A stretch of 64,000 bases of DNA from Ectobacillus antri (GCF_003852715.1 NZ_RIAV01000003.1:186001-250000); one strand, 5' to 3'; positions 50,863 through 61,414 are shown, numbered from the stretch's first letter. Notes: generated by a model from the letters alone, not told the origin. Translations and numbers: made by a program.

Positions 50863-52860
50863 ATGTCACATTCAATCGAACAGCTTTCGATTAATACAAT
50901 TCGTACACTATCTATTGATGCAATTGAAAAAGCAAATTCTGGACATCCGGGCATGCCTATGGGTGCTGCGCCGATGGCCTATACACTATGGACAAAATTT
51001 ATGAATCATAATCCTGAAAATCCAAATTGGTTTAACCGTGATCGTTTTGTATTATCCGCAGGTCATGGCTCTATGTTGTTATACAGCTTATTACACCTGT
51101 GTGGTTACGATATGAGCATGGATGATTTGAAAAACTTCCGTCAATGGGGCAGCAAAACGCCAGGACATCCTGAGTTTGGCCATACACCAGGCGTAGATGC
51201 AACAACAGGTCCACTTGGACAAGGTATTGCTACAGCTGTAGGTATGGCAATGGCGGAGCGTCACCTGGCTGCAAAATACAACCGCGATACCTTTAACGTT
51301 GTAGATCATTATACATATGTTATTTGCGGAGACGGTGACTTGATGGAAGGTGTATCAGCAGAAGCGTCTTCCTTAGCTGCACACTTACAGCTTGGTCGAC
51401 TTGTTGTTTTATACGATTCCAATGACATTTCCTTGGATGGCGACTTGCACCGCTCTTTCTCTGAGAGTGTAGAAGATCGTTATAAAGCGTATGGCTGGCA
51501 AGTTATTCGTGTAGAAGATGGAACGGATGTTGATACGCTTACAAAAGCGCTAGAAGAAGCAAAATCTGATGAAAAACGTCCAACATTAATTGAAGTTAAA
51601 ACTGTAATTGGTCATGGTTCACCGAATAAATCCGGTAAGTCTGCTTCTCATGGTGCACCGCTTGGCGCAGAAGAAATTAAATTGACAAAAGAAGCTTATC
51701 AGTGGACATTTGAGCAAGATTTCCATGTACCTGAAGAAGTATATGACCACTTCAATCAAACGGTCAAAGAAGCGGGTAAAAAGAAAGAAAACGAGTGGAA
51801 AGCAACATTCGCAGCATATGAGCAAAGCTACCCAGAGCTTGCAAAAGAATTGAAAATGGCGATTGAAGGTAAGCTTCCTGAGGGCTGGGATGCCAATCTG
51901 CCTAAATATGAAATGGGTAAATCCATTGCAACACGCGCTTCTTCTGGAGATGCAATTCAAGCTATCGCTGAAAGTGTACCATTTTTCTTCGGTGGTTCTG
52001 CAGACCTTGCAGGCTCTAACAATACGTACATGAAGAAAGAAAAAGACTTTACACGTGATGACTACAGCGGCAAGAACATCTGGTACGGTGTGCGGGAATT
52101 TGCGATGGGTGCTGCAATGAACGGTATCGCGCTTCATGGTGGTTTGAAAACTTATGGAGGTACATTCTTCGTGTTTTCTGATTACCTGCGTCCTGCGATT
52201 CGTTTGGCGGCACTGATGCAGCTTCCGGTAACGTATGTATTTACACATGACAGCATTGCAGTAGGAGAAGATGGTCCAACTCACGAACCAGTAGAGCAAT
52301 TAGCATCTCTTCGTGCAATGCCAGGCATGTCTGTAATTCGTCCTGCAGACGGTAACGAATCTATAGCAGCATGGAAGCTGGCGTTAGAATCTGACAAGCC
52401 AACAGCACTTGTGTTGACACGTCAAGCGTTAGCGACATTAGAAGGTGCAATGACAGATACGTATGAAAAAGTGAAAAAAGGTGCATACGTTTTGTCACCA
52501 AGCAAAAAAGAAACAGCAGATGTATTGCTTTTGGCATCTGGTTCTGAAGTAAATTTAGCTGTAAAAGCTCAAGAAGCTCTAGCTGCAGAAGGCGTGGACG
52601 CAGCGGTTATCAGCATGCCATCCTTCGACCGCTTTGAAGCACAATCTGCTGAATATAAAGAATCGGTCCTACCAAAAGCAGTAACAAAACGTCTTGCAAT
52701 CGAAATGGGTTCTACTCTCGGTTGGCATCGTTATGTTGGGCTAGATGGAGATGTAATCGGCATTGATACTTTTGGTGCGTCTGCACCAGGTGAAAAAATT
52801 ATGCAAGAGTACGGCTTTACAGTAGAAAACGTAGTGAAAAAAGCGAAGGCTTTACTATAA
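50863..52860 (+). CDS. tkt: Transketolase
   Basis: This is a 665-residue thiamine-diphosphate enzyme of the pentose phosphate pathway, moving two-carbon units between sugar phosphates. Visible marks are the N-terminal [20 protein letters not shown], the TPP-binding GDGDLMEG region, and the Pyr-domain [15 protein letters not shown] segment. The family-typical start [13 protein letters not shown] fixes the ATG at 50863. An upstream in-frame ATG at 50845 precedes the ribosome-site region and is not preferred. Confidence 0.97.
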   Translation: MSHSIEQLSINTIRTLSIDAIEKANSGHPGMPMGAAPMAYTLWTKFMNHNPENPNWFNRDRFVLSAGHGSMLLYSLLHLCGYDMSMDDLKNFRQWGSKTPGHPEFGHTPGVDATTGPLGQGIATAVGMAMAERHLAAKYNRDTFNVVDHYTYVICGDGDLMEGVSAEASSLAAHLQLGRLVVLYDSNDISLDGDLHRSFSESVEDRYKAYGWQVIRVEDGTDVDTLTKALEEAKSDEKRPTLIEVKTVIGHGSPNKSGKSASHGAPLGAEEIKLTKEAYQWTFEQDFHVPEEVYDHFNQTVKEAGKKKENEWKATFAAYEQSYPELAKELKMAIEGKLPEGWDANLPKYEMGKSIATRASSGDAIQAIAESVPFFFGGSADLAGSNNTYMKKEKDFTRDDYSGKNIWYGVREFAMGAAMNGIALHGGLKTYGGTFFVFSDYLRPAIRLAALMQLPVTYVFTHDSIAVGEDGPTHEPVEQLASLRAMPGMSVIRPADGNESIAAWKLALESDKPTALVLTRQALATLEGAMTDTYEKVKKGAYVLSPSKKETADVLLLASGSEVNLAVKAQEALAAEGVDAAVISMPSFDRFEAQSAEYKESVLPKAVTKRLAIEMGSTLGWHRYVGLDGDVIGIDTFGASAPGEKIMQEYGFTVENVVKKAKALL

Positions 52861-52865
52861 TGAAA

Positions 52866-52897
52866 AGAGACTCTCCCAAACAGGAGGGTCTTTTTTC
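52866..52897 (+). terminator. Terminator of tkt
   Basis: AGACTCTCC/GGAGGGTCT stem followed by TTTTTTC. Confidence 0.88.
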
Positions 52898-53115
52898 AAA
52901 AGCTGTGCTAAAGTTTAATGTGAATAAGTAACAAGTAACTTTAACAGGAATTTTTCAACACATAAGAGTGTAAGTTATAGGTTAAGTTTTAGTTTTTCTG
53001 TGTATAATTTTGATTTTCGACAGAAAAAGTTATTTCTTGCTCCATCTTCAGACAATCCTCTTCTTATTTATCTTTTATAATGAAGAGAAAATAGGTTGTC
53101 CAGAGGGGGAGACAT

Positions 53116-53559
53116 GTGAAAACATATCATCTATACCTAATTCAAGATGACATTGCCAAAACGTATTTTGGGCGTGAATTTTTGTTGTTTGACTTATTTT
53201 CCCGATTTAGCAATGCCAATTCTTTAACAGAGAAAAAAGTACTATATAAACAAATTCAATTTGTTACGAAGCCGATTAAAACGATAAAGCTTCATCATAG
53301 AATAGAACAAGCCTTGCAAAACAGTCTAGCTTATAAAAAAGGAGAAGAATGTCATCTATTATATGGCGAGAAAGAGGAGTGTTGCACCTTGCGTTTATAT
53401 CACCGCCATGTTGAGATTCATTCACAAGGAAGCGGAGAATGGGAAACGATATTTTTTGAGGTGCTACGAAAAAATGAAGATACATTTTTAGCCATGAACT
53501 ATCAGGAGCGCCGTTATGGCTGGTTAAATCCGATTAAGCAAGAAAGGAAGTTCGTGTAA
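53116..53559 (+). CDS. sirA: Sporulation inhibitor of replication SirA
   Basis: This 147-residue protein has the SirA/YneE pattern: TYHLYLIQDDIAKTYFGREFLLFDLF at the N-terminus and RLYHRHVEIHSQGSGEWETIFFEVL in the second half. SirA binds the DnaA initiation domain and blocks new replication when spores are forming. The start is GTG at 53116 behind GAGGGGGAGAC. Its position between tkt and yneF is the Bacillus order. Confidence 0.92.
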   Translation: MKTYHLYLIQDDIAKTYFGREFLLFDLFSRFSNANSLTEKKVLYKQIQFVTKPIKTIKLHHRIEQALQNSLAYKKGEECHLLYGEKEECCTLRLYHRHVEIHSQGSGEWETIFFEVLRKNEDTFLAMNYQERRYGWLNPIKQERKFV

Positions 53560-53643
53560 GTAAAAAAATGTCGAATACCTCCTTGTCTTATTGATAAGGT
53601 TTTAGTACACTGTAATGTAGACAACATGAAGGAGGAAAAAGGT

Positions 53644-53862
53644 ATGCCAGTTTGGGTAGGTGTTCTAGTAGGCGTGCTTGCTTTAATTGCAGGTGTAGCA
53701 CTAGGATTTTTTATCGCTCGTCGATATATGATGGATTATCTAAAGAAAAATCCGCCAATTAATGAACAAATGTTGAAAATGATGATGATGCAGATGGGCC
53801 AAAAACCATCTCAGAAAAAAATCAATCAAATGCTTCAGGCGATGAACAAACAAATGAAATAA
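53644..53862 (+). CDS. yneF: UPF0154 membrane protein YneF
   Basis: This 72-residue protein has an N-terminal transmembrane helix ([22 protein letters not shown]) and a Met/Lys/Gln-rich cytoplasmic tail ([25 protein letters not shown]), the UPF0154 pattern. The start is ATG at 53644 behind AAGGAGG. Function unknown. Confidence 0.93.
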   Translation: MPVWVGVLVGVLALIAGVALGFFIARRYMMDYLKKNPPINEQMLKMMMMQMGQKPSQKKINQMLQAMNKQMK

Positions 53863-53865
53863 GAC

Positions 53866-53898
53866 AAAGCACTCGAATCTCGAGTGCTTTTTGTTTTT
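53866..53898 (+). terminator. Terminator of yneF
   Basis: AAAGCACTCGA/TCGAGTGCTTT with a three-base loop, then TTGTTTTT. Confidence 0.92.
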
Positions 53899-54218
53899 AG
53901 CTCTTTTCTAAAAGATTGTTGTTTTTAGATAAGTTTCTTTGTTTCAGGTTGGTTGGAGCGGAAATCAACCACTCCCCACTATTTGTTACATAGCAACAAA
54001 TTTGGCGAAAACAGCCTTGTTTCTTTGCGATGTAAGAGGTGATAATTTCCTTCTTTGCTACCCTGGCAGGACTGCTATTTTACAAGGTAAAGGGCTTTGT
54101 TGTCTTTGTATGCCATGAGAAGTTGAATATATCGATTATACTATTTATAATAAATGTTTTAAAAATTATGAAATTTTGTTACACTAAAATCATCGTCTGT
54201 AAGGATGGAGGGGTAAAG
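53899..54218 (+). promoter_or_regulatory. Long leader before the ABC exporter
   Basis: This 320-base gap holds a GGTTG/CAACC hairpin at 53947-53970, a TTTGTT/AACAAA hairpin at 53981-54000 and AT-rich sequence before the exporter start. Attenuation-type leaders control bmrCD in B. subtilis, so a regulatory leader is possible. No leader peptide stands out, although an in-frame extension of the exporter to 54039 lies here. Confidence 0.35.
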
Positions 54219-55964
54219 ATGAAAATTTTTTTAGATTTAGCATGGTTTTTTAAACAAGAAAAACGTTCGTACATTACCGGTATTCTTTTATTATTAGCTG
54301 TTGCTATTTTAGAGCTTGTACCTCCGAAAGTAATTGGAATCGTAATTGATGAAGTTGGAACAAATACGATAACAAAGGAAAGTTTATTGAAGTGGTGTTT
54401 GATTTTAACAATCGCTGGATTGACCATGTACGGCTTACGTTATTTGTGGCGCATTATGATATTTGGATCTTCTTTAAAGTTAGCAAGGCAGCTTCGTACA
54501 CGCTTGTATGAACACTTTACAAGCATGAGTCCTGCATTTTATCAGAAATATCGTACAGGAGATTTAATGGCGCATGCTACGAATGATATTCAAGCCGTTC
54601 AGCAAACAGCAGGGGCTGGGGTTTTAACACTTGTCGATTCCCTAGCTGTAGGCGGAGCGGTTTTAATTACGATGGCGGTAACGATTAGTTGGAAGTTAAC
54701 GGTTCTTAGTCTATTGCCTATGCCCTTTCTTGTACTGAGTACGAATTATTATGGCACATTGCTACATAAGCGATTTCATAAAGCGCAACAAGCTTTTTCA
54801 GAAATTAATGATAAAGTACAAGAAAGCATGAGCGGCATGAAAGTAATTCGTTCTTTAGGACAGGAGAAGGAAGACCTGAAGTCGTTTCGTGAACAATCGG
54901 AGGATGTGGTACAAAAAAATGTGCTAGTTGCACGAATTGATTCTCTATTTGATCCAACAATTTCATTAATAGTAGGTTTTTCGTTTATGATTGCGGTTGG
55001 ATACGGCTCAGTTCTTGTTGTCAATAAAGAGCTGACAGTAGGGCAACTTGTGACGTTTACAACGTATTTAGGAACCTTAATTTGGCCTATGCTCGCATTC
55101 GGATGGTTGTTCAATATCGTTGAGAGGGGACGTGCGTCCTATGATCGCGTAAGCCGACTGTTGGATGAAAAACCTTCGGTCATAGATGGGAAGCTGGATA
55201 TAGTCCCAAGTGGTGAGATAGAGTATCGTATTGAGCGATTTTCGTATCAGCAAAATGATGTAACAGATTTACAAGATATCTGTATTACACTGCCGAAGGG
55301 ACAGACATTAGGAATTGTCGGGCGCACAGGTTCTGGAAAAACAACCTTGCTTAAATGTTTAATTCGGGAATATGACCACATAGATGGGCGTATTACAATT
55401 GCTGGTCAAGATATTCGGGACTTTTCTCTACATGGTTTGAGATCGGCTATTTCTTATGTACCGCAGGATCACTTTTTGTTTTCCGCTACACTTAGTGACA
55501 ACATTGCTTTTGGTAAGCCGGAGGCAGCTTATAAAGAAATTGCTCATGCTGCGACAGTTGCATGCATACATAGCGATATTTTAGCGTTTCCTGATGGATA
55601 CGAAACAGTAGTTGGAGAGCGGGGGGTTTCTTTATCAGGAGGACAAAAGCAACGCATTTCGATTGCGCGCGCCTTGCTGACGAATGCTGAGATTTTAATT
55701 TTAGATGACTGCTTATCGGCAGTTGATGCAAAAACAGAAGAGCAAATACTAACTGCACTAAAAGAAGAACGCTGCAATAAAACAACGATTATTACCGCCC
55801 ATCGCTTAAGCGCCATTCAGCATGCTGACCATATTATTGTAATGGAAAAAGGACGTATTGTACAACGCGGTGTGCATGAGGAACTCATGCAAGAGGATGG
55901 ATGGTATAAAGAGATGTATGAAAAGCAACAGCTAGAATCTCTTGTGGAAGGAGAGGCGTCATGA
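54219..55964 (+). CDS. ABC exporter half-transporter, degenerate site subunit
   Basis: This is a 581-residue half-transporter with six membrane helices (about 15-310) and an ATPase domain. Walker A GRTGSGKTT is near 367, signature LSGGQKQR near 471 and Walker B ILILDD near 491. The residue after the Walker B aspartate is Asp, not Glu, marking a non-catalytic site, as in BmrC/YheI-type subunits. The start is ATG at 54219 behind GGAGGGG. It overlaps the partner gene by four bases. Confidence 0.88.
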   Translation: MKIFLDLAWFFKQEKRSYITGILLLLAVAILELVPPKVIGIVIDEVGTNTITKESLLKWCLILTIAGLTMYGLRYLWRIMIFGSSLKLARQLRTRLYEHFTSMSPAFYQKYRTGDLMAHATNDIQAVQQTAGAGVLTLVDSLAVGGAVLITMAVTISWKLTVLSLLPMPFLVLSTNYYGTLLHKRFHKAQQAFSEINDKVQESMSGMKVIRSLGQEKEDLKSFREQSEDVVQKNVLVARIDSLFDPTISLIVGFSFMIAVGYGSVLVVNKELTVGQLVTFTTYLGTLIWPMLAFGWLFNIVERGRASYDRVSRLLDEKPSVIDGKLDIVPSGEIEYRIERFSYQQNDVTDLQDICITLPKGQTLGIVGRTGSGKTTLLKCLIREYDHIDGRITIAGQDIRDFSLHGLRSAISYVPQDHFLFSATLSDNIAFGKPEAAYKEIAHAATVACIHSDILAFPDGYETVVGERGVSLSGGQKQRISIARALLTNAEILILDDCLSAVDAKTEEQILTALKEERCNKTTIITAHRLSAIQHADHIIVMEKGRIVQRGVHEELMQEDGWYKEMYEKQQLESLVEGEAS

Positions 55965-57709
55965 GTGATTTAAAACGATTGCTTGGCTATATGAAACCAT
56001 ACAAAAAAACACTTGCACTTGCATTTTTGTTTTTAATGGGAGCGACAGCGGCAGAAATGGCAGGGCCGTTTCTTATTAAAATCTTCATTGACGAACATTT
56101 AGTACCAGGCAGCTTTGAAAAGAAGGCATTGCTTACATTGTTTATCATATATTTTGCTTTACACTTGATTAAAGTATGTTTAACCTACTTAAACTTATTA
56201 TATTTTCAAAACATTGCCTTTAAGATTGTGCAGGATATCCGTATGCAAGTGTATGGACATGTGCAAAAACTTGCATTAGGTTTTTTCGACCGAACACCTA
56301 TTGGTACGATTGTGTCGCGTGTTACAAATGATACAGAGGCCATTAAAGATTTTTTTGTAAGCGTTCTTTCTACGTTCGTAAAAAATATTGTATTTTTACT
56401 AGGTATTTTAACGGCAATGTTCTTACTGAACCCAAAAATGGCAGCATTTTGCCTGCTACTCTTGCCGGTCATCATTTCTATTATGATAGCATACAGAAGA
56501 AAAAGCTCTGTCTTTTATACGGAAATTCGTAATCAAGTGAGCCAGTTGAATGCAAAGTTAAACGAGTCTATACAAGGAATGGGGATTATCCAAGTTTTCC
56601 GTCAAGAGCGTCGTTTACGTAAGGAGTTTGAAGAAGTCAACGGTCTTCATTATGAAGCTTCACGAAAAAACTTAAAATTTGATGCATTATTTTTGCGCCC
56701 TGCTACTGATTTGGTACGCGTATTTGCTGTTATCACAATTTTAGCCTTATTTGGTGTAGATGCAATAAAGAGCCCTGTAGAAGTTGGGGTACTGTATGCA
56801 TTTGTCAATTATATTAATCGATTCTTTGATCCGATTAATGAAATGATGATGAAGCTTTCTTTATTTCAGCAAGCCCTTGTTTCTTCATCACGTGTTTTTG
56901 AGCTCATGGACGAAAGCGATGCCGCACCAGTACAAAAAGGGCAGGGAAATCCGCTTATTACAGAAGGCAATATTTTATTTGAACATGTTACGTTTTCTTA
57001 TGATGGAAAACGCAACGTACTGCATGATGTTTCCTTTGAGGTAAAGCCAGGGGAGACCGTAGCGTTTGTTGGTCACACAGGAAGCGGAAAAAGCACCATT
57101 ATGAATTTGCTGATGCGCTTTTATGATATTCAGCAAGGCTGTATTAAAATTGATGGTGCAGATTTAACAAGTTTTAAAGAAGAAGAAGTCCGGCAGCATA
57201 TCGGGCTGGTACTACAGGATGCATTTTTATTTGCTGGGACAGTAAGGCAAAATATTCGGATGTATAACGAACGTATCACGGATGAAGAGGTAGTGGAGGC
57301 GGCTCAATTTGTGCAGGCAGATCCTTTTATTAGTACATTAGAGAATGGCTATGATACGGAAGTTGTAGAACGCGGAGCTGCCTTTTCAAGCGGACAACGT
57401 CAGCTCATCACGTTTGCGCGTACAATTGCGACCAACCCTAAAATTTTAGTACTCGATGAGGCAACGGCAAACATTGATACTGAAACAGAAGAGTATATTC
57501 AAACAGCGCTTCGTCGAATGAGGGATGGACGTACAACCATTGCAATCGCCCATCGTCTGTCAACCATTCAAGATGCGAATAAAATTTTTGTTATGCACAA
57601 TGGTCAAATTGTAGAGCAAGGCACACATCAAGAGCTTTTAACCTTAAAAGGTCGTTATCACAGCATGTATTTGCTTCAGAATAAAGGGCATTTGGAAAAA
57701 GCATTGTAA
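55961..57709 (+). CDS. ABC exporter half-transporter, catalytic subunit
   Basis: This is a 582-residue partner with six membrane helices and an ATPase domain: Walker A GHTGSGKST near 370, signature FSSGQRQL (Gly-to-Ser change in the second position) near 474 and Walker B ILVLDE near 494 with a catalytic Glu. The pairing of one canonical and one degenerate site is the hallmark of heterodimeric exporters such as BmrCD. Likely role: drug or lipid export. It is somewhat shorter than B. subtilis YheH. Confidence 0.88.
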   Translation: MSDLKRLLGYMKPYKKTLALAFLFLMGATAAEMAGPFLIKIFIDEHLVPGSFEKKALLTLFIIYFALHLIKVCLTYLNLLYFQNIAFKIVQDIRMQVYGHVQKLALGFFDRTPIGTIVSRVTNDTEAIKDFFVSVLSTFVKNIVFLLGILTAMFLLNPKMAAFCLLLLPVIISIMIAYRRKSSVFYTEIRNQVSQLNAKLNESIQGMGIIQVFRQERRLRKEFEEVNGLHYEASRKNLKFDALFLRPATDLVRVFAVITILALFGVDAIKSPVEVGVLYAFVNYINRFFDPINEMMMKLSLFQQALVSSSRVFELMDESDAAPVQKGQGNPLITEGNILFEHVTFSYDGKRNVLHDVSFEVKPGETVAFVGHTGSGKSTIMNLLMRFYDIQQGCIKIDGADLTSFKEEEVRQHIGLVLQDAFLFAGTVRQNIRMYNERITDEEVVEAAQFVQADPFISTLENGYDTEVVERGAAFSSGQRQLITFARTIATNPKILVLDEATANIDTETEEYIQTALRRMRDGRTTIAIAHRLSTIQDANKIFVMHNGQIVEQGTHQELLTLKGRYHSMYLLQNKGHLEKAL

Positions 57710-57878
57710 GTAAAGTAGAAAAAAAGAATATGTTCGTACTCTGTTGCACTTGAATTGTCTTTATCAGAGTACGAGTATAAAAAGAAATCTTTCAATATAC
57801 ATATAGGCAATGTTCCTTATATAATTTAAACTGTACATAAACCAATAGCTAAATTAAAGAGTAAAGGTGGCACACGTC

Positions 57879-58796
57879 ATGCATGGTAATACATCGTATA
57901 TAGAATTTAGTCGCGAGCAATGGGCTCAATTGCAGCAGGCGCCATGTGAGTTGACGGAACGCGAACTAATGGAACTACAGGGATTGAATGAAAGCCTTTC
58001 CATGAGGGAGGTTACAGATGTGTATCTTCCCTTAACACGGTTGCTTAACTTGTATGTAGAAGCGTCCCAACAGCTACATCGCAATGTGTCCACATTTTTG
58101 GAGAATCGAACAAAAAAGGTACCATATATTATCGGAATTGCTGGCAGCGTGGCCGTAGGAAAAAGTACAACAGCGCGTTTGCTACAGAAGTTGTTAGCTC
58201 GCTTTGAGAGTCATCCAAGAGTCGATTTGGTAACTACAGATGGCTTTCTCTATCCAAACCGAATTTTAGAAGAAAGACAAATCATGAATAAAAAAGGCTT
58301 TCCAGAAAGCTATGATACCAAAAATCTTATTGATTTTATCAGTGCCATAAAGAGCGGCGAAAAAGCGGTAGCACCGGTTTATTCGCATTTGGAGTATGAT
58401 ATTTTACCTGGAGATGGACAGGTGATTGATAGACCGGATATTTTGATTGTAGAAGGAATTAATGTTTTGCAGGTCAGTCCGTCTCATCAAATTTTTGTCA
58501 GTGACTTTTTTGACTTCTCTATTTACGTAGACGCATGTGAGCAAAATATTGAAAGATGGTATATTGAGCGTTTTTTTATGCTGCAAAAAACAGCCTTTCA
58601 AAATTCAAATTCCTATTTTCATCGTTATGTTAATCTGTCAAAAGAAGACACCTTACAACTGGCACAGCGTATTTGGAGAGAAATCAATGCAAAAAATCTG
58701 CGTGAGAATATTTTACCAACGAGAAGTCGTGCTCAGTCCATTTTATATAAAGGCGAAAATCATAACATTACAAAAATCAGCTTGCGTAAATTGTAA
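57879..58796 (+). CDS. coaA: Pantothenate kinase, type I
   Basis: This 305-residue kinase catalyses the first step of coenzyme A synthesis. The P-loop GSVAVGKST is near residue 90, preceded by VPYIIGIA. Further family marks are [27 protein letters not shown] and IVEGINVLQ. The start is ATG at 57879 behind AAAGGTGG; a GTG at 57867 overlaps that site. It sits alone between the exporter and a convergent YjcZ-type gene. Confidence 0.95.
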   Translation: MHGNTSYIEFSREQWAQLQQAPCELTERELMELQGLNESLSMREVTDVYLPLTRLLNLYVEASQQLHRNVSTFLENRTKKVPYIIGIAGSVAVGKSTTARLLQKLLARFESHPRVDLVTTDGFLYPNRILEERQIMNKKGFPESYDTKNLIDFISAIKSGEKAVAPVYSHLEYDILPGDGQVIDRPDILIVEGINVLQVSPSHQIFVSDFFDFSIYVDACEQNIERWYIERFFMLQKTAFQNSNSYFHRYVNLSKEDTLQLAQRIWREINAKNLRENILPTRSRAQSILYKGENHNITKISLRKL

Positions 58797-58823
58797 AAAG
58801 GAGCCCGATTACAAGGCTCCTTT
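58796..58823. terminator. Bidirectional terminator, coaA/YjcZ
   Basis: AAAGGAGCC/GGCTCCTTT with flanking A and T runs between convergent genes. Confidence 0.85.
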
Positions 58824-58834
58824 CATAGTTTGTA

Positions 58835-58993
58835 TTAGTAGTAACCGTAGCCGCCACTGCCACTGCCATAGCCGCCGCAACCCCAGCTGCAGCCGATGAT
58901 GATTAAAAGGATAAATAATACTACTAGTAATGCGAAACCACCGTAAAAACCTCCGTGATCTCTGTCTCCACCTACGCGATCATGATGACTCAT
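58835..58993 (-). CDS. YjcZ-family sporulation-associated membrane peptide
   Basis: This 52-residue peptide has a polar start (SHHDRVGGDRDHGG), a transmembrane helix (FALLVVLFILLIIIGCSWGCGG) and a Gly/Tyr/Ser tail, the YjcZ family build. The start is ATG at 58993 behind AAGGAGGC. These peptides are found in sporulating Bacillus; exact role unknown. Confidence 0.85.
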   Translation of the reverse strand: MSHHDRVGGDRDHGGFYGGFALLVVLFILLIIIGCSWGCGGYGSGSGGYGYY

Positions 58994-59217
58994 GTTGTGT
59001 GCCTCCTTCAAAATGTGTGTTAGAGTAAAAGCTGATGGGAAAATCAACTGTACAATTTACAATATGCATCGTATGTTAAATTGCAGGTAGTCCTGTAAAA
59101 AAGGGCTCATCCTACAATAGTAAAATTGTTGGTAGGGCTGACACAAATTGTCCATATATAATTTCATTCATATTGAATGATAAAATTTGCTACAATGAAG
59201 TAGAGAGGAGAGATTGT

Positions 59218-59925
59218 ATGCAAGATATTAATTTGTTTTTGGCGTTTGGAGCAGGGTTTCTGTCCTTCATTTCTCCATGCTGCTTGCCGTTGTATCCGGC
59301 TTTTTTATCATACATAACAGGCATGTCGGTTTCTGAGTTAAGAGAAGAACAAGGTATGTTGCAAAAAAGGAGCATGTTGCATACGTTATTCTTCCTAATT
59401 GGTTTTTCCATTGTGTTTGTTGCAATTGGCTTTGGAACAACATTTATTGGAGAATTGTTTAATAACTATCAAAGCCTTATTCGTCAGTTAGGTGCTATTT
59501 TTATTGTGGTATTCGGATTGATGATTATAGGGGTTTGGACACCAAAATTTTTAATGAGTGACCATAAATTTACATTTAAAAGCAGACCTTCCGGTTATTT
59601 CGGTTCGATTATTATCGGTGTAGCCTTTGCTGCAGGCTGGACACCTTGTACAGGCCCAATTTTAGCCGGTGTCATTGCACTCGCAGCAACCAATCCGGAG
59701 TCAGCCATGTGGTATATGGTAGCTTATATTTTAGGATTTGCAATACCGTTCTTTGTGATGTCGCTTTTTATTTCTAAGCTAAACTGGATTAAAAAGAATA
59801 GTGCACGTTTTGTCAAAGTAGGCGGATATATTATGATTGCAATGGGAATTTTACTTTATTTTGACGGTATGACAAAGATTACTATCTATTTTATGGAGCT
59901 GTTTGGTGGATTTAAAGGATTTTAA
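59218..59925 (+). CDS. ccdA: Cytochrome c biogenesis protein CcdA
   Basis: This 235-residue membrane protein has six helices and the two cysteine regions of CcdA: SPCCLPLYPAFLSY near residue 18-32 and GWTPCTGPILAG near 140. It carries electrons from thioredoxin in the cytoplasm to extracytoplasmic thiol enzymes for cytochrome c maturation and spore formation. The start is ATG at 59218 behind GAGAGGAGAG; the longer frame from 59173 lacks a site. Confidence 0.95.
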   Translation: MQDINLFLAFGAGFLSFISPCCLPLYPAFLSYITGMSVSELREEQGMLQKRSMLHTLFFLIGFSIVFVAIGFGTTFIGELFNNYQSLIRQLGAIFIVVFGLMIIGVWTPKFLMSDHKFTFKSRPSGYFGSIIIGVAFAAGWTPCTGPILAGVIALAATNPESAMWYMVAYILGFAIPFFVMSLFISKLNWIKKNSARFVKVGGYIMIAMGILLYFDGMTKITIYFMELFGGFKGF

Positions 59926-60012
59926 CAATCATATTCTGAAATATTGGAAAAGCCCATAAATACAGCATATAATAAGGATAATGGTATACTTCCAAGATAA
60001 AGGAATGATGAT

Positions 60013-60510
60013 ATGAACTTAATATTAATATCCAGCGTTGCAGCTGTTTTCATGATGATTGTCGCTACTTTCATTCGTTTGAAAGCGTCTGCAAAGCCTG
60101 TGTCACCAAGAAAAATTATTTTACCACCTTTTTTTATGAGCACGGGTGCATTGATGTATGTGGTTCCTATGTTTCGGTTAACCCGACTAGAAATGCTTGA
60201 AGCAATCGTAGTAGGCTTAATTTTCTCTATTTTTTTAATTAAAACATCAAAATTTGAAGTTCGTGATCAACAAATCTATTTGAAGCGTTCTAAGGCATTT
60301 GTCTTTATTTTGATAGGACTTCTTGTGGCCCGGATTGCATTTAAAACATATTTGAGTCAAACCATCTCATTTGGTGAATTAAGTGGCATGTTCTTTTTGC
60401 TTGCCTTTTCTATGATTGTTTCTTGGCGTATCGCGATGTATCGCTCTTACAAAAAATTGGAAGCTACTTTGAAAGATGATTATTATGACAAAAATATGAA
60501 GTTTACATAA
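60013..60510 (+). CDS. ccdC: CcdC-family membrane protein (YneJ)
   Basis: This 165-residue protein has four or five membrane helices (LILISSVAAVFMMIVATFI, LPPFFMSTGALMYVVPMF, FVFILIGLLVARIAF, FFLLAFSMIVSWRIAMY) and ends in a charged tail. It is the yneJ/ccdC product that lies next to ccdA in Bacillus. The CheY-like yneI that separates them in B. subtilis is absent. A minor role in cytochrome c synthesis is reported; the mechanism is not known. Confidence 0.88.
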   Translation: MNLILISSVAAVFMMIVATFIRLKASAKPVSPRKIILPPFFMSTGALMYVVPMFRLTRLEMLEAIVVGLIFSIFLIKTSKFEVRDQQIYLKRSKAFVFILIGLLVARIAFKTYLSQTISFGELSGMFFLLAFSMIVSWRIAMYRSYKKLEATLKDDYYDKNMKFT

Positions 60511-60540
60511 AAAACCTCGGATATATCCGAGGTTTTTTAT
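60510..60540. terminator. Bidirectional terminator, ccdC/DUF2621
   Basis: AAAAAACCTCGGA/TCCGAGGTTTTTT stem with AT-rich loop between convergent genes. Confidence 0.9.
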
Positions 60541-60965
60541 GTAAACAATGAAGTATGCTGTGAATAGTCAATTTGTTTTTTATCTAAGGTCTTTATAAGG
60601 AATTTATGATCGCGCTTAGGTGTAGCGATAATATATCCTCGAATAATTAAGTCCTGTGTAATTGCGGTCGCCTTTTCCTGCAAGGCAAGCTCACCGATTT
60701 TTCCAGCAATTTTTGAACGAGCCACATCGCGGAACAATTCAGGAACAGGACTTACGAGTTCCTCCAAAAGTGCTTTTTGCTCATCGTTCCATAAGTGGCG
60801 CGTTTTATCAATATAATGCGCTTCCCAATCTAAAATCGACATGCCGTCTTCTTTTGGTAAACGCTTTAAAAACTTCCGGAACATAAAGTAACCGCCGATA
60901 GACATCAGTCCTAATAAAATCACAGTCCATCCAACAATAAACCAACTAAACCATCCGTTCAGCAC
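60537..60965 (-). CDS. DUF2621 membrane protein (YneK)
   Basis: This 142-residue protein has one N-terminal transmembrane helix (WFIVGWTVILLGLMSIGGYFMF) and a cytoplasmic domain (DWEAHYIDKTRHLWNDEQKALLEELVSPVPELFRDVARSKIAGKIGELAL) characteristic of the YneK/DUF2621 family. It is convergent with ccdC, in the Bacillus order. Function unknown. Confidence 0.88.
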   Translation of the reverse strand: MLNGWFSWFIVGWTVILLGLMSIGGYFMFRKFLKRLPKEDGMSILDWEAHYIDKTRHLWNDEQKALLEELVSPVPELFRDVARSKIAGKIGELALQEKATAITQDLIIRGYIIATPKRDHKFLIKTLDKKQIDYSQHTSLFT

Positions 60966-61163
60966 TGCATAGCCCCCTTTAGATTGCTAGGTTCATTATA
61001 AGGTGTGAGGAGAAGGGTATGCAATATATTATATTGCATAGAATTATGATTAGTATGAAACACCATAATAATCCAGGGGGCTATGGCAGCGAGGAATAAC
61101 ACCTGATTTGATTACAGATTAAACTTCAGCACACGATCCGTTGCATGGTTATGTTCCATTGGC
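60966..61163. other. Non-coding stretch, no gene seen
   Basis: AT-rich sequence with a start region for the DUF2621 gene and a GGGGGCTATGGCAGCG segment that may be more of the decayed enzyme gene that follows. No ORF with a ribosome site. Confidence 0.5.
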
Positions 61164-61292
61164 ATGACTCCGGTTGAAGCAATGGATATTGTCGAAATTG
61201 ACCCGACACTAGATTTTCGTGATATGACGAGCAGATTGGCCGCACATCTTATTATGACATTTATAACGATGAGACAGTGAAATCTTGCTGAC
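61164..61292 (+). pseudogene. C-terminal remnant of an arginase/HutG-family enzyme
   Basis: The frame gives 42 residues: MTPVEAMDIVEIDPTLDFRD, then MTSRLAAHLIMTFYNDE. In arginases, agmatinases and formimidoylglutamases the last part reads G(L/M)T...(D)VE(I/V)(D/N)P..D....T...AA.L...F, the same pattern. Nothing of the metal-binding core is seen upstream, so this is a stranded 3' end. There is no ribosome site. Confidence 0.65.
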
Positions 61293-61414
61293 TTCTTTGA
61301 TTTACTGGCATAATACCCATCTTTTCTGTACAATAAAGTGAAACGTATATTTGTATAAAGGTAGTACATATTGAAACGCTATATAAGCAATAGTTATGAA
61401 AAGGAGTGTCTTAT

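Noticed and set aside
51619-52299. 226-codon frame on the minus strand.
   Set aside because: It lies wholly within tkt, has no ribosome site and is Cys/Phe-rich in the manner of an antisense shadow.
61112-61369. 85-codon minus-strand frame.
   Set aside because: It is antisense to the arginase-family remnant, which has recognisable conserved residues; no ribosome site.
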